Source of the DNA: CAWJMF01 sp963843945
GTDB taxonomy: Bacteria; Vulcanimicrobiota; Vulcanimicrobiia; Vulcanimicrobiales; Vulcanimicrobiaceae
Length of the DNA stretch: 64,000 nt
Direction: 5' to 3'
Assembly: GCA_963843945.1 (NCBI GenBank)
Contig: CAWJMF010000002.1
Coordinates: forward strand, 372,001 to 436,000
Positions 38,763-47,663 of this stretch are shown here, in pieces. Positions within the stretch are counted from its first letter, which is position 1. The number at the start of each line of letters is the position of its first letter. The notes beneath the pieces are model-generated. The model saw only the letters and a program-made list of their open reading frames with translations. It had not been told where the DNA came from and made no database searches. A program made the translations under genes and the position numbers.

Positions 38763-39923
38763 ATGTTTCGTTACCTGACGGCGGGAGAGTCGCACGGTCC
38801 GGCCCTCGTCGGCATCCTGGACGGCTTGCCTGCGAAGCTGCGGCTGGATTTCGACGCGATCAACGCGGCCCTGCGCGCGCGCCAGGGCGGTTACGGCCGC
38901 GGCGGACGCATGAAAATCGAGCGGGATGAGGTCGAGTTCCTGGCCGGAGTTCGCGGCAGCCACACGCTTGGCTCGCCGATCGCGGTCGTCGTTCGCAACA
39001 AGGACTTCGAGAACAATCGCGCGCTCATGGATCCGCTTACCGGCGCCGGCAAGCCGCTGACCAATCCGCGACCCGGACACACCGACTACGCAGGGGCCCT
39101 GAAGTACCGGCAGCGCGACCTGCGCAACGTGCTCGAGCGGGCCAGCGCCCGCGAGACGGCGATGCGCGTCGCCCTGGGCGCGATCTGCGCGCAATTCCTC
39201 GAGGCGCTGGGCATGCGCACCTTCGCCTACGTTTCGCAAATCGGCGACGTCACGGCCGGCGAGCCGGAAGCGATCGATCCGGAGCGCGTGGCGGCGAGCG
39301 AAGTACGCTGCGCCGATCCCGCTGCCGAGGCAGCCATGATCGCCGCGATCGACGCCGCCAAGGCCGCCGGCGATACGCTCGGCGGGACGTACACGATCCG
39401 CGTCACCGGCGTACCGGTCGGTCTGGGCTCTAACCGTCAGCCGGATACGAGGCTCGACGGCATCTTGGCGGGCGCCCTGATGGCGATGCAAACCGTCAAA
39501 GCGGTCGACGTCGGCGACGGTCGCGAAGTCGCGGCGAAGCCCGGTTCGGCCGCGCACGACGTGTTCGGTCTCGAAAACGGACGCGTGGTTCGCCCCTCCA
39601 ACCGGGCCGGCGGCATCGAGGGCGGCATCTCGAACGGGCAAGATCTGATCTTGCGCGCGAGCGTCAAACCGATTCCGACTTTGATGAATGCCCTGCCCTC
39701 GGTCAATTTGCACGAGGGCGCCGTCGCGCCGGCCTCGATCGTGCGCAGCGACGTCTGCGTCGTGCCGGCTGCGTCGCTGGTCGGCGAAGCGATGGTCCGG
39801 CTCGCCTTGACGGGGCCGGTTCTCGAGAAGTTCGGCGGCGACTCCATCGAGGAGACGCGCGACAATCTGGAGCGAGCCGTCGCCGCGGCGCAGGCGCTGT
39901 TCGAGACGATGCCCACGCGGTGA
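38763..39923 (+). CDS. aroC: Chorismate synthase
   Basis: 386 residues from ATG 38763. Signatures: FRYLTAGESHGPALVGILDGLPA, RQGGYGRGGRMKIE, GSHTLGSPIAV, GHTDYAGALKYRQRDLRNVLERASARETAMRVALGA, EGGISNGQDLILRASVKPIPT. Makes chorismate from EPSP using reduced FMN. First gene of an aroC-aroK-aroB-priA run in which each stop overlaps the next start. Confidence 0.97.
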   Translation: MFRYLTAGESHGPALVGILDGLPAKLRLDFDAINAALRARQGGYGRGGRMKIERDEVEFLAGVRGSHTLGSPIAVVVRNKDFENNRALMDPLTGAGKPLTNPRPGHTDYAGALKYRQRDLRNVLERASARETAMRVALGAICAQFLEALGMRTFAYVSQIGDVTAGEPEAIDPERVAASEVRCADPAAEAAMIAAIDAAKAAGDTLGGTYTIRVTGVPVGLGSNRQPDTRLDGILAGALMAMQTVKAVDVGDGREVAAKPGSAAHDVFGLENGRVVRPSNRAGGIEGGISNGQDLILRASVKPIPTLMNALPSVNLHEGAVAPASIVRSDVCVVPAASLVGEAMVRLALTGPVLEKFGGDSIEETRDNLERAVAAAQALFETMPTR

Positions 39924-40447
39924 AGCGCCACGTCGCGCTGATCGGCTTCATGGGAGCGGGGAAAACGACGGTCGGACGGCGCCTCGCGCGCGAGCTGGGG
40001 CTGCCCTTTCGCGACAGCGACGAGCTCATCGTTGCGCGGCACGGGGCGATCGAGACGATCTTCGCGCGCGACGGGAGCGCGACGTTCCGGGAATACGAGT
40101 ACGCCGCCGTGCGCGACTTGCTGGAAGGCGAGAGCGCGGTCGTCGCACTCGGCGGCGGAGCCGTCACCCACGAACCGACGCGCGAGCTGCTCGCCCGCCA
40201 TGCCCTCCGCATTTACCTCGAGGTGCCGCTCGAGGCGCTGCTGTCACGCTTGCGCCGTTCGCGCACCGTGCGCCCGGTCATCGGCGACATGCCGACGCGC
40301 GCGACGGTGCGGGCGTTGCTGGAGTCGCGCGAACCGCTGTATCGCGAAGCGGAGATCGTCGTGCGCGGCGCCCGCCGCTCGAAAACGGCTTTGGCGCGCG
40401 AGATCGCGGAGGCGGTTCGCGCGTCGCGCGAACCGGCCACGCGATGA
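39920..40447 (+). CDS. aroK: Shikimate kinase
   Basis: 175 residues from GTG 39920 (GTGA overlap with aroC). Walker A GFMGAGKTTVGRRLA, DSDELI (metal/shikimate Asp), IFARDGSATFREYE, Walker-B-like LGGGAVTH, LID region RLRRSRTVRPVI. Phosphorylates shikimate. Its stop overlaps the aroB ATG. Confidence 0.95.
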   Translation: MKRHVALIGFMGAGKTTVGRRLARELGLPFRDSDELIVARHGAIETIFARDGSATFREYEYAAVRDLLEGESAVVALGGGAVTHEPTRELLARHALRIYLEVPLEALLSRLRRSRTVRPVIGDMPTRATVRALLESREPLYREAEIVVRGARRSKTALAREIAEAVRASREPATR

Positions 40448-41517
40448 CGATTCTCGAGGAACTGGGCTACCCGGTCGTTATTGCCGAGCGCGCCGCGCCC
40501 CACGTCGCGGAGTTCGCGCGCGCGAAAGGTTACCGCCGCAGGATCGTGCTTTGCGACCGGAACGTCCTGGAACGCGCGGAGCGAATCGCGCGCGCGCTCG
40601 GACGCGGAACGCCGGTGTTGGATTTCGCGCTCGGCGAAAGGAAGAAGACTCTCGCCGTGGCTGGGCTCGTGCTCGAGGCGCTCGCTGCGGAGCGGGCGGA
40701 CCGCGAGACGCTGCTCGTCGGCGTCGGCGGTGGCGTCGCGGGTGACCTTTTCGGCTTGGTAGCCGCCCTGTACATGCGCGGCGTCCCGTTCTTCAACGTC
40801 GCAACCTCGCTGGTGGCAATGGTCGACGCGTCCGTCGGCGGCAAGACCGGCGTCGACTTGAAGGCCGGCAAGAATTTAGCCGGCGTATTTCGCGACCCCC
40901 AAGCCGTCTTTTGCGACATCGAGGCCCTCGCGACGCTTCCCGAACGTCACCTGCGGGAAGGCCTCGCCGAAGTCGTCAAACACGCGATCATCGAAGGCGG
41001 CGACGCGTTTGAGGCGCTCGAGACGTTAGCGCCGCACGCGCTGCGCAAGTGGCCCTGGGAAACGGTCGTCGCCGATTCCTTGCGGATCAAAGCGATGATC
41101 GTCGGCGACGACGCCCTGGAAGCGGGGGCGCGCGCGACGCTCAACCTCGGTCACACCTTCGCGCACGCGATCGAGCAGGTCACCGGGTACCGCACTTCGC
41201 ACGGCGAGGCGGTTGCGATCGGTCTACGTTTGGCAGGGCTGCTCGCTCTGCGCACCGGACGCTTCTCGCCGGCCGAACATTTGCGCGTGCTTTCGCTGCT
41301 CGCGCTCTTGCGGTTACCGATGAATGTGCCGGCCGGCGAAGTGGATGCACTGTACGCCGCGATGGGTTCCGACAAGAAGGCGCGCGCCGGCCAACTGCGC
41401 TTCGTCCTGCCGCGGGCCATCGGCGACGTCGAGTACGGCATCGCCGCCCCCGCGCGCACGGTGCGGAGCGTGCTAGAGCGTGCGCGGCAAGGCCCGGGAG
41501 CCGCAGAGTTTCGTTGA
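40444..41517 (+). CDS. aroB: 3-dehydroquinate synthase
   Basis: 357 residues from ATG 40444. Motifs: VGGGVAGDLFGLVAALYMRGVPFFNVATSLVAMVDASVGGKTGVDL, GLAEVVKHAIIEG, LNLGHTFAHAIE (metal His), HGEAVAIGLRLA. Converts DAHP to 3-dehydroquinate with NAD and a divalent metal. Ends in a TTGA overlap with priA. Confidence 0.96.
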   Translation: MTILEELGYPVVIAERAAPHVAEFARAKGYRRRIVLCDRNVLERAERIARALGRGTPVLDFALGERKKTLAVAGLVLEALAAERADRETLLVGVGGGVAGDLFGLVAALYMRGVPFFNVATSLVAMVDASVGGKTGVDLKAGKNLAGVFRDPQAVFCDIEALATLPERHLREGLAEVVKHAIIEGGDAFEALETLAPHALRKWPWETVVADSLRIKAMIVGDDALEAGARATLNLGHTFAHAIEQVTGYRTSHGEAVAIGLRLAGLLALRTGRFSPAEHLRVLSLLALLRLPMNVPAGEVDALYAAMGSDKKARAGQLRFVLPRAIGDVEYGIAAPARTVRSVLERARQGPGAAEFR

Positions 41518-43898
41518 TCCGCCTGGTCGACGTGCTCGTGCAGCAGCGTACGGCTGCCGTCGACCGTCCGCTCAGCTACCTCGTTCCGGACGGCATGGAG
41601 CTCGCCGTCGGCGACGTCGTGCGCGTTCCGCTCGGACCGCGCGAAGTCTACGGCTTCGTCATCGAAACCGGCTCGCACGCGGCCGCCGCGAACCTTCGCC
41701 CGGTCGGCGCTCGCGTCGAGGGCCCGCGAGCCTTCGACGCTGCCGGACTCAGGCTCGCGCACTGGATCGCCGAGCACTATTGCTGCACGCTCGCGGAAGC
41801 GCTCGCCCCGATGATCTACGGCGCCGCGTTGCCGCGGGCGATCGATCGCTTCGCGCTCGCGCCCGACTTCGCAGCGGCGCGCCTTCCGAGCGTGCCGCCG
41901 CGGCTGACGCGCTTGATCGCGGACGACTTGCGGGAAGGCTTCACGCTCGACGCGCTCTTGCGGCATCCCGAAGCACGGCGGGCGGGTGACCGGCGCGCTC
42001 TGCTGCGCGCGCTCTCGGCGCTCGTGCGGAGCGGTGCGCTGCTGCGCTCCCGGACGTTCGCTGCGGCGCGCATGAGCGAGGTGCGCGAGAAGTTTCTCGA
42101 ACCGGGCGAGCGCGAAGTGCGCGGGCCGCGCGTGCGCGCGCTGGTCGAATTGGTGCGGGCGGAGGGCACGCTGCGCCGCGGCGAGGCGTTGCTCGCGGGC
42201 TTCTCGCAAGGCGTCATCGCGCGCGCGCTGCGCGAGGGCGGGCTGCGCGAGACGAGCGAACGGGCTGCGCGGCGCCGCAGCGCGCTGGTCCCCCAAGAGC
42301 AGGGGTTCGTCGCGACCGGCGAGCAGCAGGCGGCGATCGACGCGATCGTAGCTCGGGTCGAGGCCGGGACATTTGCCGAGCTGCTGCTGCAAGGAATCAC
42401 CGGCAGCGGCAAGACGCTGGTCTACATTCGCGCCATCGCGCGAACGCTAGCGCTCGGCGGACGCGCGCTGGTGCTCGTTCCCGAGATCGCGCTTACGCCG
42501 CAAACCGCTCGCCGGTTCGAAGGCGCCTTCGGCGAGCGCGTCGCGGTGCTCCATTCGGGACTTTCCGAGCGCGAGCGCTTCGACAGCTGGCACGCGGCAG
42601 CCCGGGGCGAGGTCGACGTCGTCGTCGGCGCGCGCAGCGCGGTCTTCGCGCCGTTGCCGGACTTGCGCTTGATTGCCGTCGACGAGGCGCACGAGCGCAG
42701 CTACAAACAGGACGGCGTGCCGCGCTATAACGCCGTCGACGTCGCGCGCGAACGGATGCGGCGTGCCGGCGGCGTCGTGGTGTTCGGCAGCGCCACGCCG
42801 CCCCTCGAGGTCTACGCGCGGGCGCTGGGCGGCGCGGTCTCGCACCTGCGCTTGGCGCGCCGCGCGAGCGAACAGGAACTGCCGCGGACGCAACTGGTCG
42901 ACATGGCGGCCGAATTCGAGCGCGGAAACCGGCGCATTTTCAGTTCGGCACTCGTCGACGGCATCGGCTTGCGGCTGGAACGGCGCGAGAAAGTGGTGCT
43001 GTTCGTGAACCGGCGCGGCAGCGCGGGCTTCATGCTTTGCCGCAATTGCGGTGCGGTCCCGGAGTGCGCGCGCTGTAGCCTCTCGCTGACCGTGCACCGC
43101 GGGGAGGGTCTACTGCGCTGTCACTTGTGCGACGCACAGCGCCCGATACCGCAGCTCTGTCCGGCCTGCGGACAGGGACCGATTCGGGAGTTCGGCGCCG
43201 GCACGCAAAAGGTTGCGGAAGCAGCGCTCGCGCTTTTTCCGCGAGCCCGCATCACGCGGATGGACGCCGACACGACGACGCGCGTCGGCGATCACGCCCG
43301 TCTGCTCGATGATTTCGAAGCGCGAGGCGACATTCTCGTCGGCACCCAGATGGTGGCCAAGGGCTTGGACTTTCCGCAGGTAACGCTGGTCGGCGTCGTG
43401 GCTGCCGATATCGGACTGCATCTTCCGGAGTTCCGCGCGGCCGAGCGCAGCTTCGATTTGCTCACCCAGGTTGCCGGCCGTAGCGGACGCGCCGTACCGG
43501 GCGAAGCGATCGTGCAAACGTATTCGCCGGATCATCCCGCGCTGCGCTTCGCGGCGCGTCACGATTTCGACGGCTTTGCGGCCCACGAGCTCGAGCAGCG
43601 CCGCGAACTCGGCTACCCGCCGTTCGCGGAGATGATCGCTCTCGGCATCATCGGGCGCAAGCGGCAGGCCGTTGTGGAAGCCGCCGAGCGCTATGCGGGC
43701 GAACTGCGCCGGACGGCGGATGCGGAGGTCCTAGGACCTGCGCCGTTTGCGATCCCGCGAGTGAACGACGAGTGGCGCTACCGGATCGTGTTGAAAACTC
43801 GCGCGGCGGCCGGCGTCCGGCGCCTCATTCGCGAGCGGCTGGCTCCGGCGGCGCGAGCGGATCGCGCGACCCGTCTGGCCATCAACGTCGACCCCTAA
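41514..43898 (+). CDS. priA: Primosomal protein N' (replication restart helicase)
   Basis: 794 residues from TTG 41514, which overlaps the aroB stop (TTGA); the frame runs further upstream but the PriA N-terminal domain (IRLVDVLVQQRTAAVDRPLSYLVPDGMELAVGDVVRVPLGPREVYGFV) starts here. Then Walker A GITGSGKT, DEAH box VDEAHERSYKQ, an eight-cysteine zinc-binding insertion (CRNC...CARC...CHLC...CPAC), and helicase C-terminal motifs (ILVGTQMVAKGLDFP, QVAGRSGRA). Unwinds DNA at stalled forks to reload DnaB. Confidence 0.96.
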   Translation: MIRLVDVLVQQRTAAVDRPLSYLVPDGMELAVGDVVRVPLGPREVYGFVIETGSHAAAANLRPVGARVEGPRAFDAAGLRLAHWIAEHYCCTLAEALAPMIYGAALPRAIDRFALAPDFAAARLPSVPPRLTRLIADDLREGFTLDALLRHPEARRAGDRRALLRALSALVRSGALLRSRTFAAARMSEVREKFLEPGEREVRGPRVRALVELVRAEGTLRRGEALLAGFSQGVIARALREGGLRETSERAARRRSALVPQEQGFVATGEQQAAIDAIVARVEAGTFAELLLQGITGSGKTLVYIRAIARTLALGGRALVLVPEIALTPQTARRFEGAFGERVAVLHSGLSERERFDSWHAAARGEVDVVVGARSAVFAPLPDLRLIAVDEAHERSYKQDGVPRYNAVDVARERMRRAGGVVVFGSATPPLEVYARALGGAVSHLRLARRASEQELPRTQLVDMAAEFERGNRRIFSSALVDGIGLRLERREKVVLFVNRRGSAGFMLCRNCGAVPECARCSLSLTVHRGEGLLRCHLCDAQRPIPQLCPACGQGPIREFGAGTQKVAEAALALFPRARITRMDADTTTRVGDHARLLDDFEARGDILVGTQMVAKGLDFPQVTLVGVVAADIGLHLPEFRAAERSFDLLTQVAGRSGRAVPGEAIVQTYSPDHPALRFAARHDFDGFAAHELEQRRELGYPPFAEMIALGIIGRKRQAVVEAAERYAGELRRTADAEVLGPAPFAIPRVNDEWRYRIVLKTRAAAGVRRLIRERLAPAARADRATRLAINVDP

Positions 43899-43901
43899 GA
43901 A

Positions 43902-44063
43902 CTAAGGGCCGGTGATGCTTCCGCCGGGCGCGTCGTTGCTGATCGTGGAGCTGATCGTCGTGCCCAAAACCAAGAGGGCGCCGATCGCCACCATCGCGAC
44001 GAGGGCGAGGATCAGGCCGTACTCGAGGATGCCGACCCCGGCTTCGTCCCGCCAGAAACTCAT
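43902..44063 (-). CDS. Flp/Fap-type pilin-like small membrane protein
   Basis: 53 residues from ATG 44063. MSFWRDEAGVGILEYGLILALVAMVAIGALLVLG has the Flp pilin plan: a short leader ending in Gly before a GxxxxEYG-type hydrophobic helix with Glu5-like residue (ILEYG). Probable subunit of a tight-adherence (Tad) pilus; no tad assembly genes are in the window. A CRP-like palindrome lies 51 bases upstream, shared with divergent phaC. Convergent to priA with a 3-base gap. Confidence 0.8.
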   Translation of the reverse strand: MSFWRDEAGVGILEYGLILALVAMVAIGALLVLGTTISSTISNDAPGGSITGP

Positions 44064-44113
44064 TGCCACAGTATAGAAATTCCCGGCCGCAAGCGCTTGG
44101 CCCGCTACCCTGT

Positions 44114-44129
44114 TGTGAGCAATATCACA
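44114..44129. promoter_or_regulatory. CRP-type operator between pilin and phaC genes
   Basis: TGTGA-GCAATA-TCACA, a perfect consensus pair of CRP half-sites with a 6-base spacer. It lies 51 bases upstream of the pilin start and 100 bases upstream of the phaC ATG, in a divergent intergenic region, so one CRP/FNR-family regulator could control both. The regulator's ligand is not implied by the site. Confidence 0.7.
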
Positions 44130-44228
44130 TAGGTCATTTGGCCCTAGCATTTGGCGCGCGGCATCACATCCGCCGTTTCCGGGGATGCGCAGGGCGTCAC
44201 TTCGGCCGGCCCTAACTCGGTCCACATC

Positions 44229-45977
44229 ATGGTTATCGACAAAGATGACGGCTCGGTCAAGGCCCAGGCTTTACCTGAGCTCTCGGACGGTTCCGGGCCA
44301 CCCGCCGCGGCCGGCCCGGCCGCCAACGCCCTCGACCCGCTGGGCATCGGGAAGGCCTCGCTCGAGGTCTGGCAGTCGCTGCTCAACCATCCTCAGGGTC
44401 TCGCCCAAGCCCAGACCGAGTTTGCCGCACGCTGGCTCGGGCTGGCTTCGCGCGCGCTGGTCCCGCCGGGCAGTCAGCCTGCCCCGGTGATCGAGCCTGC
44501 CGCGAACGACGCCCGCTTCAAACACCCGGCTTGGACCGAAAATCCGGCGTTCGACGCGCTCAAGCAGGGCTATTTGCTCGCGAGCCAAGCGATGCTCGAC
44601 GGCATCGATCGCGCCGAAGGCATCGACCCCGAAACCAAAGCCCGCGTCAAATTTTTCGCCAAGCAGTTCTGCGACGCGATGAGCCCGACGAACGTCCCCT
44701 TTCTCAATCCGGCGGTCATCGAGGAGACGCTGCGGACCGGCGGCGCGAACCTGCAGCGCGGCGCGCAAAACGTCATCGAAGATCTGCAAGACAACAACGG
44801 CCGTCCGGCGCTCGTCGACAAGAAAGCCTTCACCGTCGGCAAGAACGTCGCGACGACGAAGGGCGAGGTCGTCTATCGCAACGACTTGATCGAGCTCATC
44901 CAGTATACGCCGACGACCGAAACGGTCTACGCGCGGCCGCTGGTCATCACCCCGCCCTCGATCAACAAGTTCTACATCCTCGACCTCCAGCCGGCGAACA
45001 GCCTCATCAAGTTCGCGCTGGATTGCGGCGTGCAAACCTTCGTCGTATCCTGGCGCAACCCGGACGCGTCCTACGCGCGCGTCGGTTGGGAAGACTACAT
45101 CGAGCGCGGGCCGCTCAGCGCGGCGCGCGTCGCGAGCGGAATCACCGGCAGTCAAGACGTCAACGCGATCGGCTATTGCATCGGCGGCACGATGACCGCG
45201 GAGATGCTCGCGTACTTGGCGCGCACCGGCGAAACGCTCGTCAACGCTGTGACGTTCCTGGCCGCTTTGACGGACTTCGCCGAGGCAGGCGACTTGCGCG
45301 CGTTCCTGAGCGACGAAGCGATCGCCTATCTCGAGAAGAAGATGGACGAAGACGGCCTGCTCGACAGCAGCGAAATGGCCGACACGTTCAATATGCTGCG
45401 CGCCAACGATTTGATCTGGAACGTCGCGGTCAATCGCTATCTCTTGGGCAAGAACGCTCCGGCTTTCGACTTGCTCTACTGGAACAGCGACGCGACGCGG
45501 TTGCCCGCGGCAATGCACAAATACTACCTGCGTCACATGTACCGCAACAACGATCTGGTTAAGCCCGACGTGCTCGAAATGCACGGGACGCCGATCGATC
45601 TGGGCCGGGTGAAAAACGACGTCTATTCCGTGGCCTCGCGCGAAGATCACATCGCGCCGTGGCGCGCGGTGTACCGGATGACGCAGCTCTTTTCGGGCGA
45701 CACGCGCTTCCGGCTGGCCAACTCCGGACACATCGCCGGCATCGTGAATCCGCCCGGCAGCGGCAAAGGCCTGTACTTTGCGGCGCCGTCGAATCCGCCC
45801 GAGCCGGACGCTTGGCTCGCGCTCGCCGAAGAGCGCCGCGGGTCGTGGTGGACCGACTGGAGCGAGTGGCTCGCGGCGCGCTCCGGCGAGCGGATCCCAG
45901 CTCCCGCGGCGCTCGGTTCGGAGCGCTACGCGCCCCTCGAGCCGGCGCCGGGCAGCTACGTCTTGCAGAAGTCCTGA
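44229..45977 (+). CDS. phaC: Class I-type poly(3-hydroxyalkanoate) synthase
   Basis: 582 residues from ATG 44229 (TTG 44151 would add 26 residues). N-terminal PhaC domain (EVWQSLLNHPQGLAQAQTEFAARWLGLA, NPAFDALKQGYLLASQAMLD), then an alpha/beta-hydrolase core with lipase-like box GYCIGG, the nucleophile Cys at ~317, Asp in SREDHIAPW and His in NSGHIAGIVNPP. Polymerises hydroxyacyl-CoA into storage granules. Length and single-gene arrangement fit class I; no phaE or phaR neighbour. Confidence 0.95.
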   Translation: MVIDKDDGSVKAQALPELSDGSGPPAAAGPAANALDPLGIGKASLEVWQSLLNHPQGLAQAQTEFAARWLGLASRALVPPGSQPAPVIEPAANDARFKHPAWTENPAFDALKQGYLLASQAMLDGIDRAEGIDPETKARVKFFAKQFCDAMSPTNVPFLNPAVIEETLRTGGANLQRGAQNVIEDLQDNNGRPALVDKKAFTVGKNVATTKGEVVYRNDLIELIQYTPTTETVYARPLVITPPSINKFYILDLQPANSLIKFALDCGVQTFVVSWRNPDASYARVGWEDYIERGPLSAARVASGITGSQDVNAIGYCIGGTMTAEMLAYLARTGETLVNAVTFLAALTDFAEAGDLRAFLSDEAIAYLEKKMDEDGLLDSSEMADTFNMLRANDLIWNVAVNRYLLGKNAPAFDLLYWNSDATRLPAAMHKYYLRHMYRNNDLVKPDVLEMHGTPIDLGRVKNDVYSVASREDHIAPWRAVYRMTQLFSGDTRFRLANSGHIAGIVNPPGSGKGLYFAAPSNPPEPDAWLALAEERRGSWWTDWSEWLAARSGERIPAPAALGSERYAPLEPAPGSYVLQKS

Positions 45978-46003
45978 CCGTCGGCAAGCCGCGCATCGAA
46001 AGC

Positions 46004-47272
46004 GTGCCGGATCTTCGGTTCGGGAAGGCCCCGCGACCGGAGCCGGTGCCCGGCGTCGATCCCGAGGGCGACGCTTTAGCGATGGCCGCGCCCGGCACCG
46101 AATCGCCGGCGCGTGCGCCGATACCCGGTAAACAGTTTTTCGGTTCGCTCGGACCCCGTCAGCGCTTCGTCGTGCGCTGGCCCGACGCGTGGAACGGGAA
46201 ACTCATCGCAGCCGGTACGCCGGCGACGCGCAGCGAGTTCGTCAACGACCTGATCTGGTCGGACTACGCGCTCGCGCGCGGCTACGCGTTCTCAACGAGC
46301 AACAAAGGCATTCCGTTCAACGGCATCCTCGGTGAGGGTCCGGGAGACCGCTTCACGTACGCGTTTCCGTTCGATCTAGCCGGTATTCCGTTGCGTGGGA
46401 AACATCTGCGCTTCGGAGCGCTCGAGCCGCAGCCGATGTCGCTGGCGGCGTGGTATGACGATTACGCCGCGACGATCGAGGCGACGCGCGCTTTGCTAGC
46501 GGAAGTCGAAGGACGCGAACCCGAGCGAACGTTCGCGGTCGGCCTTTCCTACGGCGGCGCGCAAGTTCGCAAGTTGCTCGAAACGCGGCCGGACTTGGCC
46601 GACGGCGGCGTCGAGTGGGCCGGCGTGTTGTGGTCGCCCAGTGCCAGCATTCTCACGCAGTTGCCCGGCTTTTTGCGCGTCATGCCGCGCTACGTCGCCA
46701 GCGGCTATCGCGACCGTGAAGCGCACGACGAAATCGTCGCCCTCGGGTTTCCGCCGGACCGCCTTCAAGACGACCCGCGTCATCCTTCGCTCTGGACCGA
46801 TCACTATTCGAACGTGTTGCCTTTTTACAACGACGTCACGGTGTTCGTCTACGTGCGTCTGGTCGATCCGGCTTCGCCCGACGACTTCGGCCTGGAGCAG
46901 CGGGCCGCGTACGTCCAATCACCGGCCGTGCGCGCCGCCGTCGCGCCGATTTCGCACTCGGGTCATTTGAAGCGGCCGCTCATCGGCATTGCGGGGAGCG
47001 CGGACGTGTTCGTAACGCCCGCGCTGCACCAGAGCGGCTACGTCGCCGCGGTTTCGCAGGCCGGCGCGACGCGGAATTACCGCCCGTACCTGGTCGAGAA
47101 CGGGACACACGCCGACGGCTACGTTGCCTACGGCTATGGATTGCAGCCGCAACTTCCGTTTGCGTGGGCCGCCTTCGAGCAATTAGAGCGCGTCGTCGAG
47201 AGCGGCTCGCAACTTGCCGGCACGGACCGCGTGCAACGCGTCACGCGGCCGGGCGAGATCGCCGCCGGGTAG
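46004..47272 (+). CDS. Alpha/beta hydrolase downstream of phaC
   Basis: About 422 residues from GTG 46004; CTG 45974, which overlaps the phaC stop as CTGA, is an alternative. Nucleophile elbow GLSYGGAQVRKLLE, large lid region, and a probable His near the end (LVENGTHADGYV). The layout (FVVRWPDAWNGKLIAAGTPATRSEF ... GYAFSTSNKGIPFNG) resembles tannase/oligomer-hydrolase-type enzymes. Next to phaC, a hydroxybutyrate-oligomer or PHA-related hydrolase is plausible but unproven. No signal peptide. Confidence 0.7.
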   Translation: MPDLRFGKAPRPEPVPGVDPEGDALAMAAPGTESPARAPIPGKQFFGSLGPRQRFVVRWPDAWNGKLIAAGTPATRSEFVNDLIWSDYALARGYAFSTSNKGIPFNGILGEGPGDRFTYAFPFDLAGIPLRGKHLRFGALEPQPMSLAAWYDDYAATIEATRALLAEVEGREPERTFAVGLSYGGAQVRKLLETRPDLADGGVEWAGVLWSPSASILTQLPGFLRVMPRYVASGYRDREAHDEIVALGFPPDRLQDDPRHPSLWTDHYSNVLPFYNDVTVFVYVRLVDPASPDDFGLEQRAAYVQSPAVRAAVAPISHSGHLKRPLIGIAGSADVFVTPALHQSGYVAAVSQAGATRNYRPYLVENGTHADGYVAYGYGLQPQLPFAWAAFEQLERVVESGSQLAGTDRVQRVTRPGEIAAG

Positions 47273-47277
47273 AGGCC

Positions 47278-47583
47278 TTAGGCCTTGGTCTTTTTGCGCC
47301 CGGCGGTCTTTGCGGCCGCGGCCTTCGGCGCCGCGGCCTGCGCGGCCTGAGCCCGGACGGCGCGCGCGAGGCGCGACTTCTTGCGGGCGGCCTTGTTGGG
47401 GTGGATCACGCCCTTCGCGGCGGCCTTATCCAACTGGCTCTCGACGTTGAGCGCGAGCGCCGGGTCGCCGCTCAGACGCGCCTTCTTGAAGAGCGTCTTG
47501 AGGCGCGTCTTCACGTCCCGGTTGCGCACCGTGCGCTTTTCGGACTGGCGGGCCCATTTGATGGCGGCTTTGATGTTCGGCAA
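47278..47583 (-). CDS. rpsT: 30S ribosomal protein S20
   Basis: 101 residues from TTG 47583. S20 pattern: PNIKAAIKWARQSEKRTVRNRDVKTRLKTLFKKA ... GVIHPNKAARKKSRLARAV, with an Ala/Lys-rich C-terminal extension. Binds 16S rRNA helices. A TTG start on rpsT is also the rule in E. coli, where it supports feedback control. A sigma70-like promoter lies upstream at 47634-47663. Confidence 0.95.
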   Translation of the reverse strand: MPNIKAAIKWARQSEKRTVRNRDVKTRLKTLFKKARLSGDPALALNVESQLDKAAAKGVIHPNKAARKKSRLARAVRAQAAQAAAPKAAAAKTAGRKKTKA

Positions 47584-47633
47584 ACGCGGTCTCCCGGAAA
47601 ATATGCTGCTTGGCCCTTTTGGGCACGCGCGGC

Positions 47634-47663
47634 ATTGTATCACAGCCTCGGGCGAAGGTCCAA
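47634..47663 (-). promoter_or_regulatory. Predicted sigma70-type promoter of rpsT
   Basis: On the minus strand TTGGAC, an 18-base spacer, then TACAAT, ending 51 bases before the rpsT TTG. It overlaps the last codons of rsgA, so rpsT can be expressed independently of it. Confidence 0.5.
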
